Assembly (NCBI GenBank): GCA_027563935.2
Contig: CM050450.1
Coordinates: 30,677,439 to 30,741,438, forward strand
Direction: 5' to 3'
Length of the DNA stretch: 64,000 bases
Origin: Costus lasius
Lineage: Eukaryota > Streptophyta > Magnoliopsida > Zingiberales > Costaceae
In this document: positions 1 through 10,442 of the stretch, piece by piece
Layout of the letters: each line of letters starts with the position of its first letter
Numbering within the stretch: the first letter of the stretch is position 1
Notes under the pieces: model-generated
What the model was told of the DNA's origin: nothing
Seen by the model: only the letters and a program-made list of their open reading frames with translations
The model's database searches: none
Translations under genes and position numbers: made by a program

Positions 1-823
1 TAAAGAGAAGGAAGAAATAAACTTTACAACACGGCTGTGAAATTAAACACAGCCGTAATTTGCAAGGAAACTCGCTGTGAACAGTGCCCGAGAGCTTCTT
101 TCGTTGATTCCTCCTCCGATTCAACTCCTTTTCCTCTGAAACTTCTGGGATGTTGTCCTCTCCTCTAGGCTAAGCTTCTGCATCAAAATCACTGCCTGAG
201 GTGCCCTCTATGCCTCTCGGCGCGAGGCCAAACCCTAACCGCCACCCTGGCGATTGCTCCCTCGTTCTGAATACACGTTTATGCTTTTGGTTTGTGTTTC
301 TTCTCCTCTTTTATTCGAGTACGCCGCAACTTTCGGATCTCAATTTGGAGGTATGGATTAAAAATTATGACCCTCGCAAGATTCGGGGCGAAAAAATCAA
401 GAAGGCGAGCGAAAATTACGGTACCGTAAAATAAATTACGGTACTGCCGTATTTTATTCACAAGTTTCTGGTCAAAAATTGATCAAAATATGGTACCATA
501 AAGAAAAATACGGCACTGCCTTATTTTCTGCAAATTACAGCCGTAATATCCATTATACCGGTGGTGTATTTTTCAAACTTGCTCTGATTCGCATGAAAAT
601 TGGCGGGCGGCTTCGTTTCGACGTCCTGAATCTATTCGTGCGCTCAAATCCTTCGAAATCCATCAAAATATGGCACTTTTTACCTGAAAAGTATCAAAAA
701 CCAAAATAGAAGTAGATTTTAGAATATTTGATAAATTCAGCATAAAAACAAGTAAAAGATCCTCAATTTAGCATGAAAAAAATATATAAAATGATACAAA
801 ATATACTATATATTTTGGTTTCA
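1..823 (-). repeat. 3' LTR (partial) of the non-autonomous Athila-like element
   Basis: This stretch matches about 5796-6615 base for base with scattered substitutions and small indels, and ends in CA on the plus strand (TG on the element strand). The remainder of this LTR lies before the window. It contains ACGG/CCGT inverted repeats near positions 33-58 and palindromic GGTACC-centred modules near 418-434. Confidence 0.9.
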
Positions 824-846
824 TAAAAAACATAAGGCTCAAACTA

Positions 847-862
847 TGCTTGTCCTCAAGCA
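847..862. repeat. Short inverted repeat next to the 3' LTR
   Basis: The sequence TGCTTG-AGGA-CAAGCA is a perfect six-base-arm inverted repeat. The neighbouring Athila element carries the same repeat (CTTGAGGACAAGCA) near 11972, also just upstream of its 3' LTR. Conservation of sequence and position suggests a role near the polypurine tract, but that is inference. Confidence 0.6.
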
Positions 863-3305
863 AAAATAAAAAATTGATTAAAAGAATAACCTTTTCATGC
901 TGAATAAATTTCTAAAATACAATCATCAATGAAAAATTCCATCAATTGTTTCACAAAACTTCAAGTGAACATATCATCCTTAGAATTCAATCCTTTAGAT
1001 CCACAACTCAATCAAATAAAACTTTGCAACTTGTATAATAAATAGAATTTTCAATCTCATGATTTCACCTAGTTTTCAGTTCAAATCTATCATGCTTTTG
1101 TTTACAGGAATTAGGTTTCCAAGATCTTTTTCCACACATGTATTTTTTTTATTTTGTTGTTTTTGCAAAGATTGCATGTACCCACTTAGATACACTCTTT
1201 TTAATTTTTGACTTCAACTCTTATCTTCGGTACCACTATCAATTTTACATAGTGCCAAGTAGAGGAGTCTTATTATTAGCTTCTCTCATTATTTTTCATG
1301 CATAGACTTCAACCCATGTTTTAGGTACCACTATCAATTTTACATAGTGCCAAGTAGGCGAGTCTCTCACTATTCTGGGATTCTTCTTTCCCAACAAATA
1401 GTAAAATAGATTAAACATCTACTAGGTTGATCAATTGATATCAATTCAATAATCATACTCATATGCTCATTTTATTTAAAGGAGTAGTTTCACCTTAGAT
1501 CTTATTGCTCAAATAATACATCTACCCAAAATTTCATGCATCAACCAATGTCAAATTTCAAAGATAGATATGCATTGAAGAAATAAATCTAAAATGATAG
1601 TGTTTTTCTCTAATCACAAGTATGAACACAATCATCATCATAGAAAAATTCTTACATCCCTCATCACATGGACTCAAGTCACAAAAATTTTTAAACATCA
1701 AAATATATCAAAATCACTGCAAAAGATGTGAAGCATCAAACTCAAACAATCATGGTCAAAAGTATAAAACAATAGATTCAAGAAACAACATTGAGTAGAA
1801 ATCTCAATGAGTGATACAATCATAGATGCAACTATATGAAATAATCATGAACATGAGAGTGCAAATGATACTCACAAAACTATATAGCAGGCTTTGACCG
1901 AATATACATAAGGCTCGGACCAAAAATAGTGTCGGGCAGATGCTGCTAGGTCCAAAGGCGTGCCTTTTCAAAATTTTACCTACACAATTTAAGATACATA
2001 AGGCTCAGTCTAAAAATAGTCTCTAAAAATAATAATGATGAAAAATAATTTTCTCAAGAAAGAATCAGAGATATCATCGATGATCCAGAAAAGTGCTGGT
2101 GGAAAGAGCTGATGCAGCTGAGAAGCAAAAGTGGAACAGAGGCTAGCTGAAGAGCTGCTAGCAATGATGATGATGGTGCCGACAGTAGAGTGAGTAATCT
2201 CTAGTGGCCTGCTAGAGTCTACAGTCCTGGAGGTGAGATCGTCGGCCGGTGGGTGCGAGAGATGATGCTGCATAGATAAAAAAAACAGTCACTAATGAAG
2301 AGTCTGGTGCATAAATAAATCAAATAAATGGAAATAGAGGCAGTAGAAGAAGTAAGAATCTGCAGATGGTATAATCCAGTGTCGACAGCTGGAAACAGTG
2401 ATGTTAGAGGCAGATGTAGTGGTAGCTAGAGGTGGAAGACAGTTGCTCTTGAAGATTTCTGGATCTGGAGGCAAAAGAAGCTATAACAGGTAGAAAGCAA
2501 ACAAAGTAGCAACTAAAATTTTTTAAGAAAAGTAGCAATACCCAAGAATAAGATTTAATGATCCAAAAAGAAAACGGACAGAACCATGTATTAGAATGAA
2601 ACTCGTTCTTTTCAGGTGTATAAAAAATAAAGGATCAAAATCTTTCAGGAATTTAGGGTATCAACAGAAAGAAGGCTACTCAGATTACAAAACTGCAAAA
2701 ACTGCACAAAAGTTAATCAGATTCAAAAAGTTGCCATGTCTCCTAGAATGATCAGAAGATAAAATCATGAAAACAATTAATCCATAAGATAGAACGACAC
2801 ATGTTATTCATATTCCATGCAAAAAATCTGGGTTTCAAGTTATTTAAGCATCTTAAGAACTTGCAGCAAAAGTGCTAGTCAGAATAGTCAGAAAAGGCTG
2901 CTACAGAAATTAATCAGAATCGAAAAGTTGCTTTGTGTTTTAAAATGATCCATGGACTTTAAAATCCTGCAAAGATATCAAAAAAGATAGGCAAAGATGA
3001 GTACTTCCATGCTATTTCAAAGATCAAAAATTTTTGCAACCCAGCTTCTTAAAATCACAGCGAGAAAACACCTACTCAATAAGCAGAAAGCAACTTTAAA
3101 ATACGGTACCGTGAAATGCTTTACGGTAGTGCCGTAATTTTTACAAAAGTCTCGGGTCAGAAATACCCAAAAAAATACGGTACCGTAAAGCAGATTACGG
3201 CAGTGCCGTATTTTGCACAAAATTTTATTTTCCCTACAAAACGAACATAAAAATTAATTCTAAAAATAAACTAAAATAAAAGAAACTAAGCTAAGTGATA
3301 ATACT

Positions 3306-3350
3306 TGGGTTGCCTCCCGAGAAGTGCTAATTTTAGGTCCATAGCTTGAC
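3306..3350 (-). other. Conserved post-coding block with GGGAGGCAACCCA core
   Basis: On the element strand this reads as a GTCAAGC start, a spacer and a CGGGAGGCAACCCA core. It aligns along its length with 10515-10559 of the Athila element, where it lies 70 bases after the integrase stop. Here it follows the acidic ORF stop by about 13 bases. The shared position marks the 3' edge of the coding cassette in both elements. Confidence 0.7.
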
Positions 3351-3363
3351 CGAAAATCAAACA

Positions 3364-4641
3364 TCATGGTGAAGCAGGTGAATCAGTACCAAAGTAAAGA
3401 GCAAATAATTTTCTGCATTTCCTTTGTCCTAAAAGTTTAGCCACTAATCCAAATATCCAGAATTTCATCAAAATCAAAGTGGCTTTCTTAAACATGCAGA
3501 AATTAAAATTTTCAACTCTACTCAAAGGATATTCAATAATCTTCCTAAATTTATCAGTAAGTAAAATCGTGAGTCCTTTCTTCAAATTTATATTTTCAAT
3601 TGCAATAGAAATCGGACTTTGATCAAAATAATCAAGCATTGGATCATCATAATAATAGTCTTTATGTCTCTCATTAGAATCCTCAATAAAACATAATTTT
3701 TCAAATAAGTCACAAGATTCAATAGTAGATATAGGTAAAACATCAGAGTGAGATTCATCAATTTTTGTAATTTTCAAATCATCTATAGGTTCTTCATGCA
3801 CTTCATCAAACAATTTAGCAATTTCAAAATCATCATTAAAGTCAAGATGAGGCTCTTCAAAATCAATTTCCTCATGCCTCCCCACAAATAATTCATCATC
3901 ATAAGAGTCAAAATCAGAATCATATGAAAAATCATAATGAGATTTATCAATGTTTTCAATAGAATCAGAGTTAACCACAAGAGATTTATCATTAATTTCA
4001 AAAATATCACCAAAATCACAGTGGGGTTCATCAATGTCTATAATTTTCAAACCTTCATCATGCTCATCAGATTTAACCGTAACTAAGTTTTCATCAAAAT
4101 CAAAATTATCATTAAAAGAGGTTTTTTCAATTTCCCCAACTTTTTCCTCAAATAAATCATCAGAAGAATCAATTTTACAATTATCAAAATTAGGATGAGA
4201 TTCATTAATATTCACATAAGGCTCAATTTCAAAACAATCATAATCATAGGGGGATTTTTCTAAATCAATTTTCTCAGTTTCACACTCAAACTCAAATAAA
4301 CAGTCTTTTTGTGCTATATGATGGGTTCCAAGCATTTCATAATTAGCAGATATAGATTCTTTAGTATCCTTAACATATGGTTCAGAAATATGACTAGAGC
4401 AATTATCATAAAAAGAACTAATACCACATCTAATAGAAGAATTCTTAATAGTATTCATATTCAAAGTGTTTACATGGCGAGAGATATAATCTTGAAGAGT
4501 GTATGATGAATCATCTTCAGGTTTCCGACAAGAAATTAAAAATTGATTTATCTTATCTTGAATAGTGCATGATGAATCATCTTTATGTGGTGTGTATACT
4601 CTATCTCTTTCAGTTGCCCACAAGTTGAAATTAAAAGACAT
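3364..4641 (-). CDS. Acidic repeat protein of unknown function carried by the non-autonomous element
   Basis: Unrecognised protein of 425 residues when started at the methionine of MSFNFNLWATERD; the frame stays open 33 codons further upstream (to 4740), but that extension is hydrophobic and AT-rich, so I prefer the internal start. Residues 20-30 and 43-53 are near-duplicates (DDSSCTIQDKI, DDSSYTLQDYI). From about residue 145 to 300 there are five degenerate units carrying an ESH, EPH or KSH core at 147, 205, 234, 263 and 297, the last four about 30 residues apart, rich in Asp and Glu. The C-terminal 45 residues turn hydrophobic and then basic (LGQRKCRKLF). No zinc knuckle, protease, polymerase or integrase motif is visible. 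It occupies the gag-pol position of its element. The frame has stayed open despite diverged LTRs, which hints at past constraint; function is unknown. Confidence 0.6.
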   Translation of the reverse strand: MSFNFNLWATERDRVYTPHKDDSSCTIQDKINQFLISCRKPEDDSSYTLQDYISRHVNTLNMNTIKNSSIRCGISSFYDNCSSHISEPYVKDTKESISANYEMLGTHHIAQKDCLFEFECETEKIDLEKSPYDYDCFEIEPYVNINESHPNFDNCKIDSSDDLFEEKVGEIEKTSFNDNFDFDENLVTVKSDEHDEGLKIIDIDEPHCDFGDIFEINDKSLVVNSDSIENIDKSHYDFSYDSDFDSYDDELFVGRHEEIDFEEPHLDFNDDFEIAKLFDEVHEEPIDDLKITKIDESHSDVLPISTIESCDLFEKLCFIEDSNERHKDYYYDDPMLDYFDQSPISIAIENINLKKGLTILLTDKFRKIIEYPLSRVENFNFCMFKKATLILMKFWIFGLVAKLLGQRKCRKLFALYFGTDSPASP

Positions 4642-4877
4642 CTTCAAATCTATCAGGAATAGAAAGATAATCCAACACCAATTAATCAAAAAAATTGTTT
4701 TTTTCAGAATATAGAAAATATAAAACACAAGCAAATTCACAAATTTCAGAAAATCTCAGTTCTGTCACAACTTCTGAAAATCCAAAACCTGCAAAAACAA
4801 AAAACAAAGTTAAATCTAAAACAAATAAAACCTAGTCTAGCAATACTAATAACAATTTTGATATTAACAAAACTAAG

Positions 4878-4896
4878 GTCCCCAGCAACGGCGCCA
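4878..4896 (-). promoter_or_regulatory. Primer-binding site, tRNA-Asp type
   Basis: Read on the minus strand this starts TGGCGCCGTTGC, the Athila-type primer site complementary to the 3' end of plant tRNA-Asp. One mismatch is seen (CCCAGC where CCCGGC is usual). It starts six bases from the LTR end, which fixes the element's orientation. Confidence 0.85.
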
Positions 4897-4902
4897 AAAA
4901 CT

Positions 4903-6615
4903 TGTTGTGATCCGCAAGTGCACGAATACTCGAAGTAATAAAGAAAGATATCGAACCACAGAGACCTGTGTGTCAAGTACTAAATAATTGTATTCTTACT
5001 AGCTAAGTAAACCGAATATGATGCAAGTGAACGATATAAAGGGTGAAAAGATAAATCAGAGAGATAAACTGGGACCAGGGTTTCATCCACCTTGATTTCA
5101 ATAACTAGATATGAATAAAAGGTCATTAGTCAAATCTTGTTATGATAAAGACTTAATTTACTTCATAAAGGGATCATCTCACTTTCGTGCAGACAATCAT
5201 GCAGGGATGAATCCTCGCTTTCGCGTAAGATCTATCTCAATGCTAAGAATAAGTAAATCATCAATCAAAGAATTCAAAGATCACTTTCATGCATCCAAAT
5301 TCTAAGTTGATTGTCTCAAGCGGAATCTCAAGGATCACTTTCGTGCATCCGAGACTCAACACAAGTCCTACCTATGGTTCTCCAACGTTCCGATCCTCAC
5401 TTTCATGCAAGATCTCCAGGTTTGACACACTAACTTAATCATACTTTCATAATTATCAACATGGCAATTACGTCACTAAAATCAAATAATTAAGAACAAA
5501 CCTAATTTCTTACGGTGAGTTCCTATTTATCAATTTTAGGGTTCCAATTCTCAAGCAAGTCACCTTTCGGTCCTTATTTCGAGAACTCTAAGCATGATGA
5601 CAAGAAGTAAACTAAGGAGAATTTTACAACAATAATCACATAGGTAAAATTATCATGGCAAAATTATCTTGATGAAATAAAAAGTATCTAATCATTAAAA
5701 ATCAAAGGGATTACACCCCATGTACCATAATATGTCTAAGCTTGCATGGAGAAAGAAAAATAATCAACCATAGTTTCAAAGTATCAGAAGTTGAAGAGAA
5801 GGAAGAAATAAACTTTACAACACGGCTGTGAAATTAAACACATCCGTAATTTGCAAGGAAACTCGCTGTGAACAGTGCCCGAGAGCTTCTTTCGTTGATT
5901 CCTCCTCCAATTGAACTCCTTTTCCTCTGAAACTTTTGGGATGTTGTCTTCTCCTCCAGGCGAAGCTTTTGCATCAAAATCACAACCTAAGGTGCCCTCT
6001 ATGCCTCTCGATGTGAGGCCAAACCCTAACTGCCTCCCTGGCGATTGCTCCCTCGATTCTGAATAAACGTTTGTTCTTTTTGTTCGTATGTCTTCTCCTC
6101 TTTTAGGCGAGTATGCAATAACTTTTGGATATCAATTTGGAGGTCTGGATCAAAAGTTATGGTCCTCGCAAGATTCGGGGCAGAAAAATCGGGAAGACGA
6201 GCCAAAATTACGGTACCGTAAAATAATTTACGGTACTGCCGTATTTTCTTCACAAGTTTCTGATCAAAAATTGCTCAAAATATGGTACCATAAAGAAAAA
6301 TACGGCACTGCCTTATTTTCTGCAAATTACAGCCGTAATATCCATTACACCGGTGGCGTATTTTTCAAACTTGCTTCGATTCGCATGAAAATTGGCGGGC
6401 GGCTTCGTTTCGACGTCCTGCAATCCATTCGTGCGCTTAAATCCTTCGAAATCCATCAAAATATGGCACTTTTTACCTGAGAATCATGAAAAACCAAAAT
6501 AGAAGTAGATTTTGTAATATTTGATGAATTCAGCATAAAAACAACTAAAAGATCCCCAATTTAGTATGAAAAGATATATAAAATGATATAAAATATACTA
6601 TATATTTTGGTGTCA
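4903..6615 (-). repeat. 5' LTR of the non-autonomous Athila-like element
   Basis: The LTR is 1713 bp, TG...CA on both readings. Its element-strand 3' end resembles the Athila LTR end at 13470-13509 (ATTACTTCGA, then GTGCACTT and GCGGAT). It contains at least five imperfect copies of a CACTTTCGTGCA-like motif between 5179 and 5411, and ACGG/CCGT inverted repeats near 5820-5850 and 6205-6245. It is immediately followed by Athila gag sequence. Confidence 0.88.
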
Positions 6616-9600
6616 TCAGCAGTTGACAAGGAGCAATGTGAAGAATCACAGCCTGATAAGAAAAAACCTATCGAGGAAGAAAAGGAAAAATATGTGGGCC
6701 CACCTATGTATGTCCCACCCATCCCCTTTTCTCAGAGATTAGCCAAAGCAAAGTTGGATAAGCAGTTTGGCAAATTCTTGGAGGTATTGAAGAAGTTATA
6801 CATTAACATTCCTTTCACGGAAGCCCTGTCACAGATGCCTACCTATGCAAAGCTTTTAAAAGATATACTCTCTAATAAGTGAAAGATTGAAGAATACGGG
6901 ACTGTGGCACTCACAGAGGAATGCAGTGCGATAATATAGAACAAGATTCCTCAAAAGTTGAAAGATCTAGGAAGCTTCTCCATTCCATGTCAGATCGGCA
7001 ACATGTCTTTTGAAGGAGCTTTATGTGACTTGGGTGTAAGTGTTAGTTTGATGCCCCTATCAATCTGTAGAAAACTCGACATGGGTGACATGAAGTCAAC
7101 CACTATCACATTGCAATTGGCTGACCGATCTATTCGCCGACCTATTGGAATATTGAAAGATGTTCCCATAAAAGTCGGTCAATTTTTTATGCCTACGGAT
7201 TTTGTAGTGTTGGAAATGGAGGAAGACTTAAGACTGCCAATTATTTTGAGATGGCCATTTTTGGCCACCACAAGCGCAGTTATTGTGAAGAAAGGGAGAT
7301 TGACTTTGAATATTGGTGAAAATAACATTGATTTTGATCTTTCTTCATCCCTTAAAATGCCCTCCTTTGCAGATTCCTATCTTAATATTGATGTCCCGGA
7401 ATTGGAAACGAAAGAGGAAGATTTAAAGACAGAAGTAGACCCGCTGGAAGATTGCCTGATTAGAGTGGAGGATGAAGAGAATATGGGGGAAAGGCTCAGG
7501 GTTATGCAAAAATTTTGGATTCAAGCCAGACGGTTGAGCCACAGAAAGCAAAAATTGAGAAACTTATTCTAGTAAAACATGAACCGGTAAAAGCGAATAA
7601 GTTAGAACTCAAGGCGCTTCAACCAAATTTGAGATATGAGTTCTTAGGGAAAAATTCTACATATCCTGTGATAGTGAATGCTGATTTGGACAAAATACAG
7701 ACGAAGAGATTACTAGATGAGCTTCGACGGCATAGAAAGGTGATTGGATATTCATTGGATGACATACATGGAATTAATCCATCTTTGTGTATGCACAGGA
7801 TCTATCTTGAAGAAAATTGCAAACCCTCTATTCAGTATCAACGTTGACTGAATCCTATCATGAAAGAGGTGGTAAAAAAAAAGGAAGTTCTCAAGTTACT
7901 AGATGCAGGAGTGATCTACCCAATTTCTGATAGTGAATGGGTTAGCCCCGTTCATGTGGTTCCAAAGAAAGGGGGTGTCACTGCAGTGAAAAATGAGAAC
8001 AACGAGTTGATTCCGAAGAGAACGGTAACTGGGTGGTGTATGTGTATCGACTACCGAAAATTAAATAAAGCCACCCGGAAGGATCACTTTCCTCTTCCTT
8101 TCATTGACTAGATGCTTGAACGATTGGCTACGAATTCTTACTTTAGTTTTCTTGATGGCTTTTCAGGATTCTTCCAAATACCTATCCATCCTGAAGATCA
8201 AGAGAAGACCACTTTCACATGCCCCTATGGGACATTTGCATATAGGCGCATGCCTTTTGGATTATGGAATGCGCCAGCCACCTTTCAATGATGCATGATG
8301 GCCATTTTTTCTAATCTCATTGAAAATATTATGGATGACTTTTTAGTGTATGGGTCTTCTTTCGATGATTGTTTATCTAACCTGTCACGTGTCTTGCAGA
8401 GGTGCGAGGAGGTAAACCTAGTTCTTAATTGAGAGAAATGTCATTTTATGGTTCAAGAAGGAATTGTTCTCAGGCATCGTATCTCACAATGAGGCATCGA
8501 GGTGGATAAGGCCAAGATTGAAGTTATTGAGAAGTTACCTCCACCCACATCAGTCAGAGGGATTCGAAGTTTTCTGGGACACGCTGGGTTTTATCGTCGA
8601 TTTATTAAAGATTTTTCTAAAATTGCTAGGCCTCTCACAAACTTATTGGCTAAGGATGTTGATTTTCATTTTGACAGGGACTGTACTGAAGCTTTTGAGG
8701 AGTTGAAGAAGGCTCTTGTCTCTGCACCCATTATGCAACCACCAGACTGGTTACTCCCTTGTGAGATGAAGTGCGATGCAAGTGACTAGGCAGTGGGAGC
8801 GGTGTTCGGACAGCAAAAGGATAACAAACTCCATGTCATCTATTATGCCTGCAAAACTTTAAACGGGGCGCAAATAAATTATGCAACAACCGAAAATGAG
8901 CTTCTTGCGATAGTTTTTGCTTTTAACAAATTTCGCTCCTATCTTATTAATTCTAAGGTTGTCATTTTTACAGATTCTTCGGCGATCAAATACTTGGTGA
9001 ATAAAAAGGATGCAAAGCCTAGATTGATTAGATGAATACTGCTCCTACAGGAATTTGATTTTGAGATAAAAGATAAGAAAGAGGCAGAAAATTTAGTAGT
9101 GGATCACTTGTCTAGATTGACCAAAGAGAAGAGCACGGAAGATGATTTGGAAATTAATGATTCTTTTCAAGAGGAATATCTATAGACTATCATAAGACAA
9201 GAGACACCATGGTATGCAGATATTGTAAACTTTCTTGTGTCCAATGTCATGCCACCTGATTTGACATTTCAGGGGAAAAAGAAGTTCAAGTCGGATGTTA
9301 AGCATTACTACTGGGATGAACCATATTTATATCGTCGATGTGCGGATAGTTTGTTTCGAAGGTGTTTGCCAGAAGAGGAAATTCACGATGTTCTTTCCCA
9401 CTGTCATTCTTCTCCTCACGGAGGGCATGCTGGCGCATCAAAGGCAGCATTCAAAATTCTCCAGTCAGGATTCTATTGGCCGACAATTTTTTGTGATGCC
9501 AAGAAATTTATCCAATCCTGTGATAAATGCCAGCGAGCTGGTAACATCACCAGAAAGGATGAACTTCCTCAACATGGGATTTTGGAAGTGGAAATCTTCG

Positions 9601-10442
9601 ATGTCTGGGGAATTGATTTTATGGGGCCATTCCTTACCTCCTGTGGAAGGAAATATATCCTTCTATGTGTTGATTATGTCTCTAAATGGGTTGAAGCAAT
9701 AGCCGAAGCCACTAATGATTCACGTGTTGTAGCCAGGTTATTTAAGAAGGTGATTTTTCCAAGATTTGGTGTACCTAGAGTTCTGATCAGTGACGGAAGT
9801 TCTCATTTCATTGAAAATAGGCTCGAGTCATTGTTAAAGAGATATGGAGTGCATCATAAAATTGCTACACCGTATCACCCACAGACTTGCGGTCAAACTG
9901 AAGTTTCAAATCGAGAAATTAAGAGGATACTTGAAAAGACTATGTTAGGAGCAAGGAAGGATTGGGCGCTAAAGCTTGATGATGCTCTTTGGGCCTATAG
10001 GATAGCTTTCAAATCCCCTTTGGGCATGTCTCCGTTCCAAATTGTTTATGGCAAATCTTGCCATTTACCTATGGAACTTGAGCACAGAGCCTACTGGGTA
10101 GTTAAGACACTAAATTATGACCTAAAGAGTGCTGGAGAAAGGAGAAAATTTCAATTGAATGAATTAGATGAAATTATGAATTCAGCTTATGAAAGCTCCC
10201 GCATATATAAAGAACGCACTAAAAGGTGGCATGATCAACGAATTTCTAAGAAAGAATTTTTTGAAGGAGATAAGGTTTTGTTATATAACTCGCGTCTTAG
10301 GCTATTTCCAGGAAAATTAAGGAGTCGTTGGTCGGGCCCTTACATTGTGCAGAAAATATTCCGATATGGCACAGTAGAGATATCGTGGGAGGGACAAGAA
10401 AGTTTCAAGGTGAACGGGCAACGTTTGAAGCATTATTTTTGA
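6616..10442 (+). pseudogene. Athila gag-pol pseudogene (gag C-terminus, protease, RT, RNase H, integrase)
   Basis: The gag C-terminus (YVPPIPFSQRLAKAK) is followed by a retropepsin-like region (ALCDLGVSVSLMPLS, usually D-x-G-A/S), RT with an IMDDF catalytic motif near 8330, and RNase H with CDASD and TDSSA. Integrase starts near 9240 and shows an HHCC finger, then Asp in WGIDFMGPF, Asp in LISDGSSHF and Glu in GQTEVSNRE. In-frame stops occur at 6880, 6937, 7845, 8109, 8289, 8430, 8490, 8787, 9033 and 9183, and the frame shifts near 7515-7570. The integrase part, 9237-10442, is uninterrupted. The element cannot make a polyprotein. Similarity to Athila is from recognised motifs, not a search. 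Confidence 0.9.

Larger units (their letters stand above)
824..3363 (-). other. Long non-coding 3' internal region of the non-autonomous element
   Basis: About 2.5 kb of AT-rich sequence lies between the acidic ORF and the 3' LTR; I see no credible coding frame in it. Recognisable pieces are an inverted repeat TGCTTG-AGGA-CAAGCA near the LTR (847-862), a duplicated block around 1229-1270 and 1323-1365, GGTACC/ACGG palindromes at 3100-3215, and a block at 3306-3350 shared with the Athila element. The duplicated block has an inverted counterpart near 11447-11510 of that element. Confidence 0.7.
1..6615 (-). mobile_element. Non-autonomous Athila-related LTR retrotransposon (3' LTR cut by window edge)
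   Basis: Two direct LTR copies flank a 4.08 kb internal region, and all signals read on the minus strand. The primer-binding site lies next to the right-hand LTR, so that is the 5' LTR. No gag, protease, reverse transcriptase or integrase is detectable; the only long frame is an acidic ORF. The LTR 3' end, the primer site and a block downstream of the ORF resemble the Athila element at 6616-13509, so I infer a non-autonomous derivative of that lineage. By eye the two LTRs differ at about 8 percent of the first 300 comparable bases, so the insertion is old. Its right end sits directly against gag sequence of the neighbouring Athila element, so it is probably nested in that gene. Confidence 0.85.

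Noticed and set aside
412..455. Repeated palindromes considered as a CRISPR-like or satellite array
   Set aside because: Too few units, irregular spacing and a location within LTRs of a plant retrotransposon.
201..709. Short plus-strand frames of 60-76 codons
   Set aside because: They lie in the LTR of the non-autonomous element and have altered counterparts in the other LTR.
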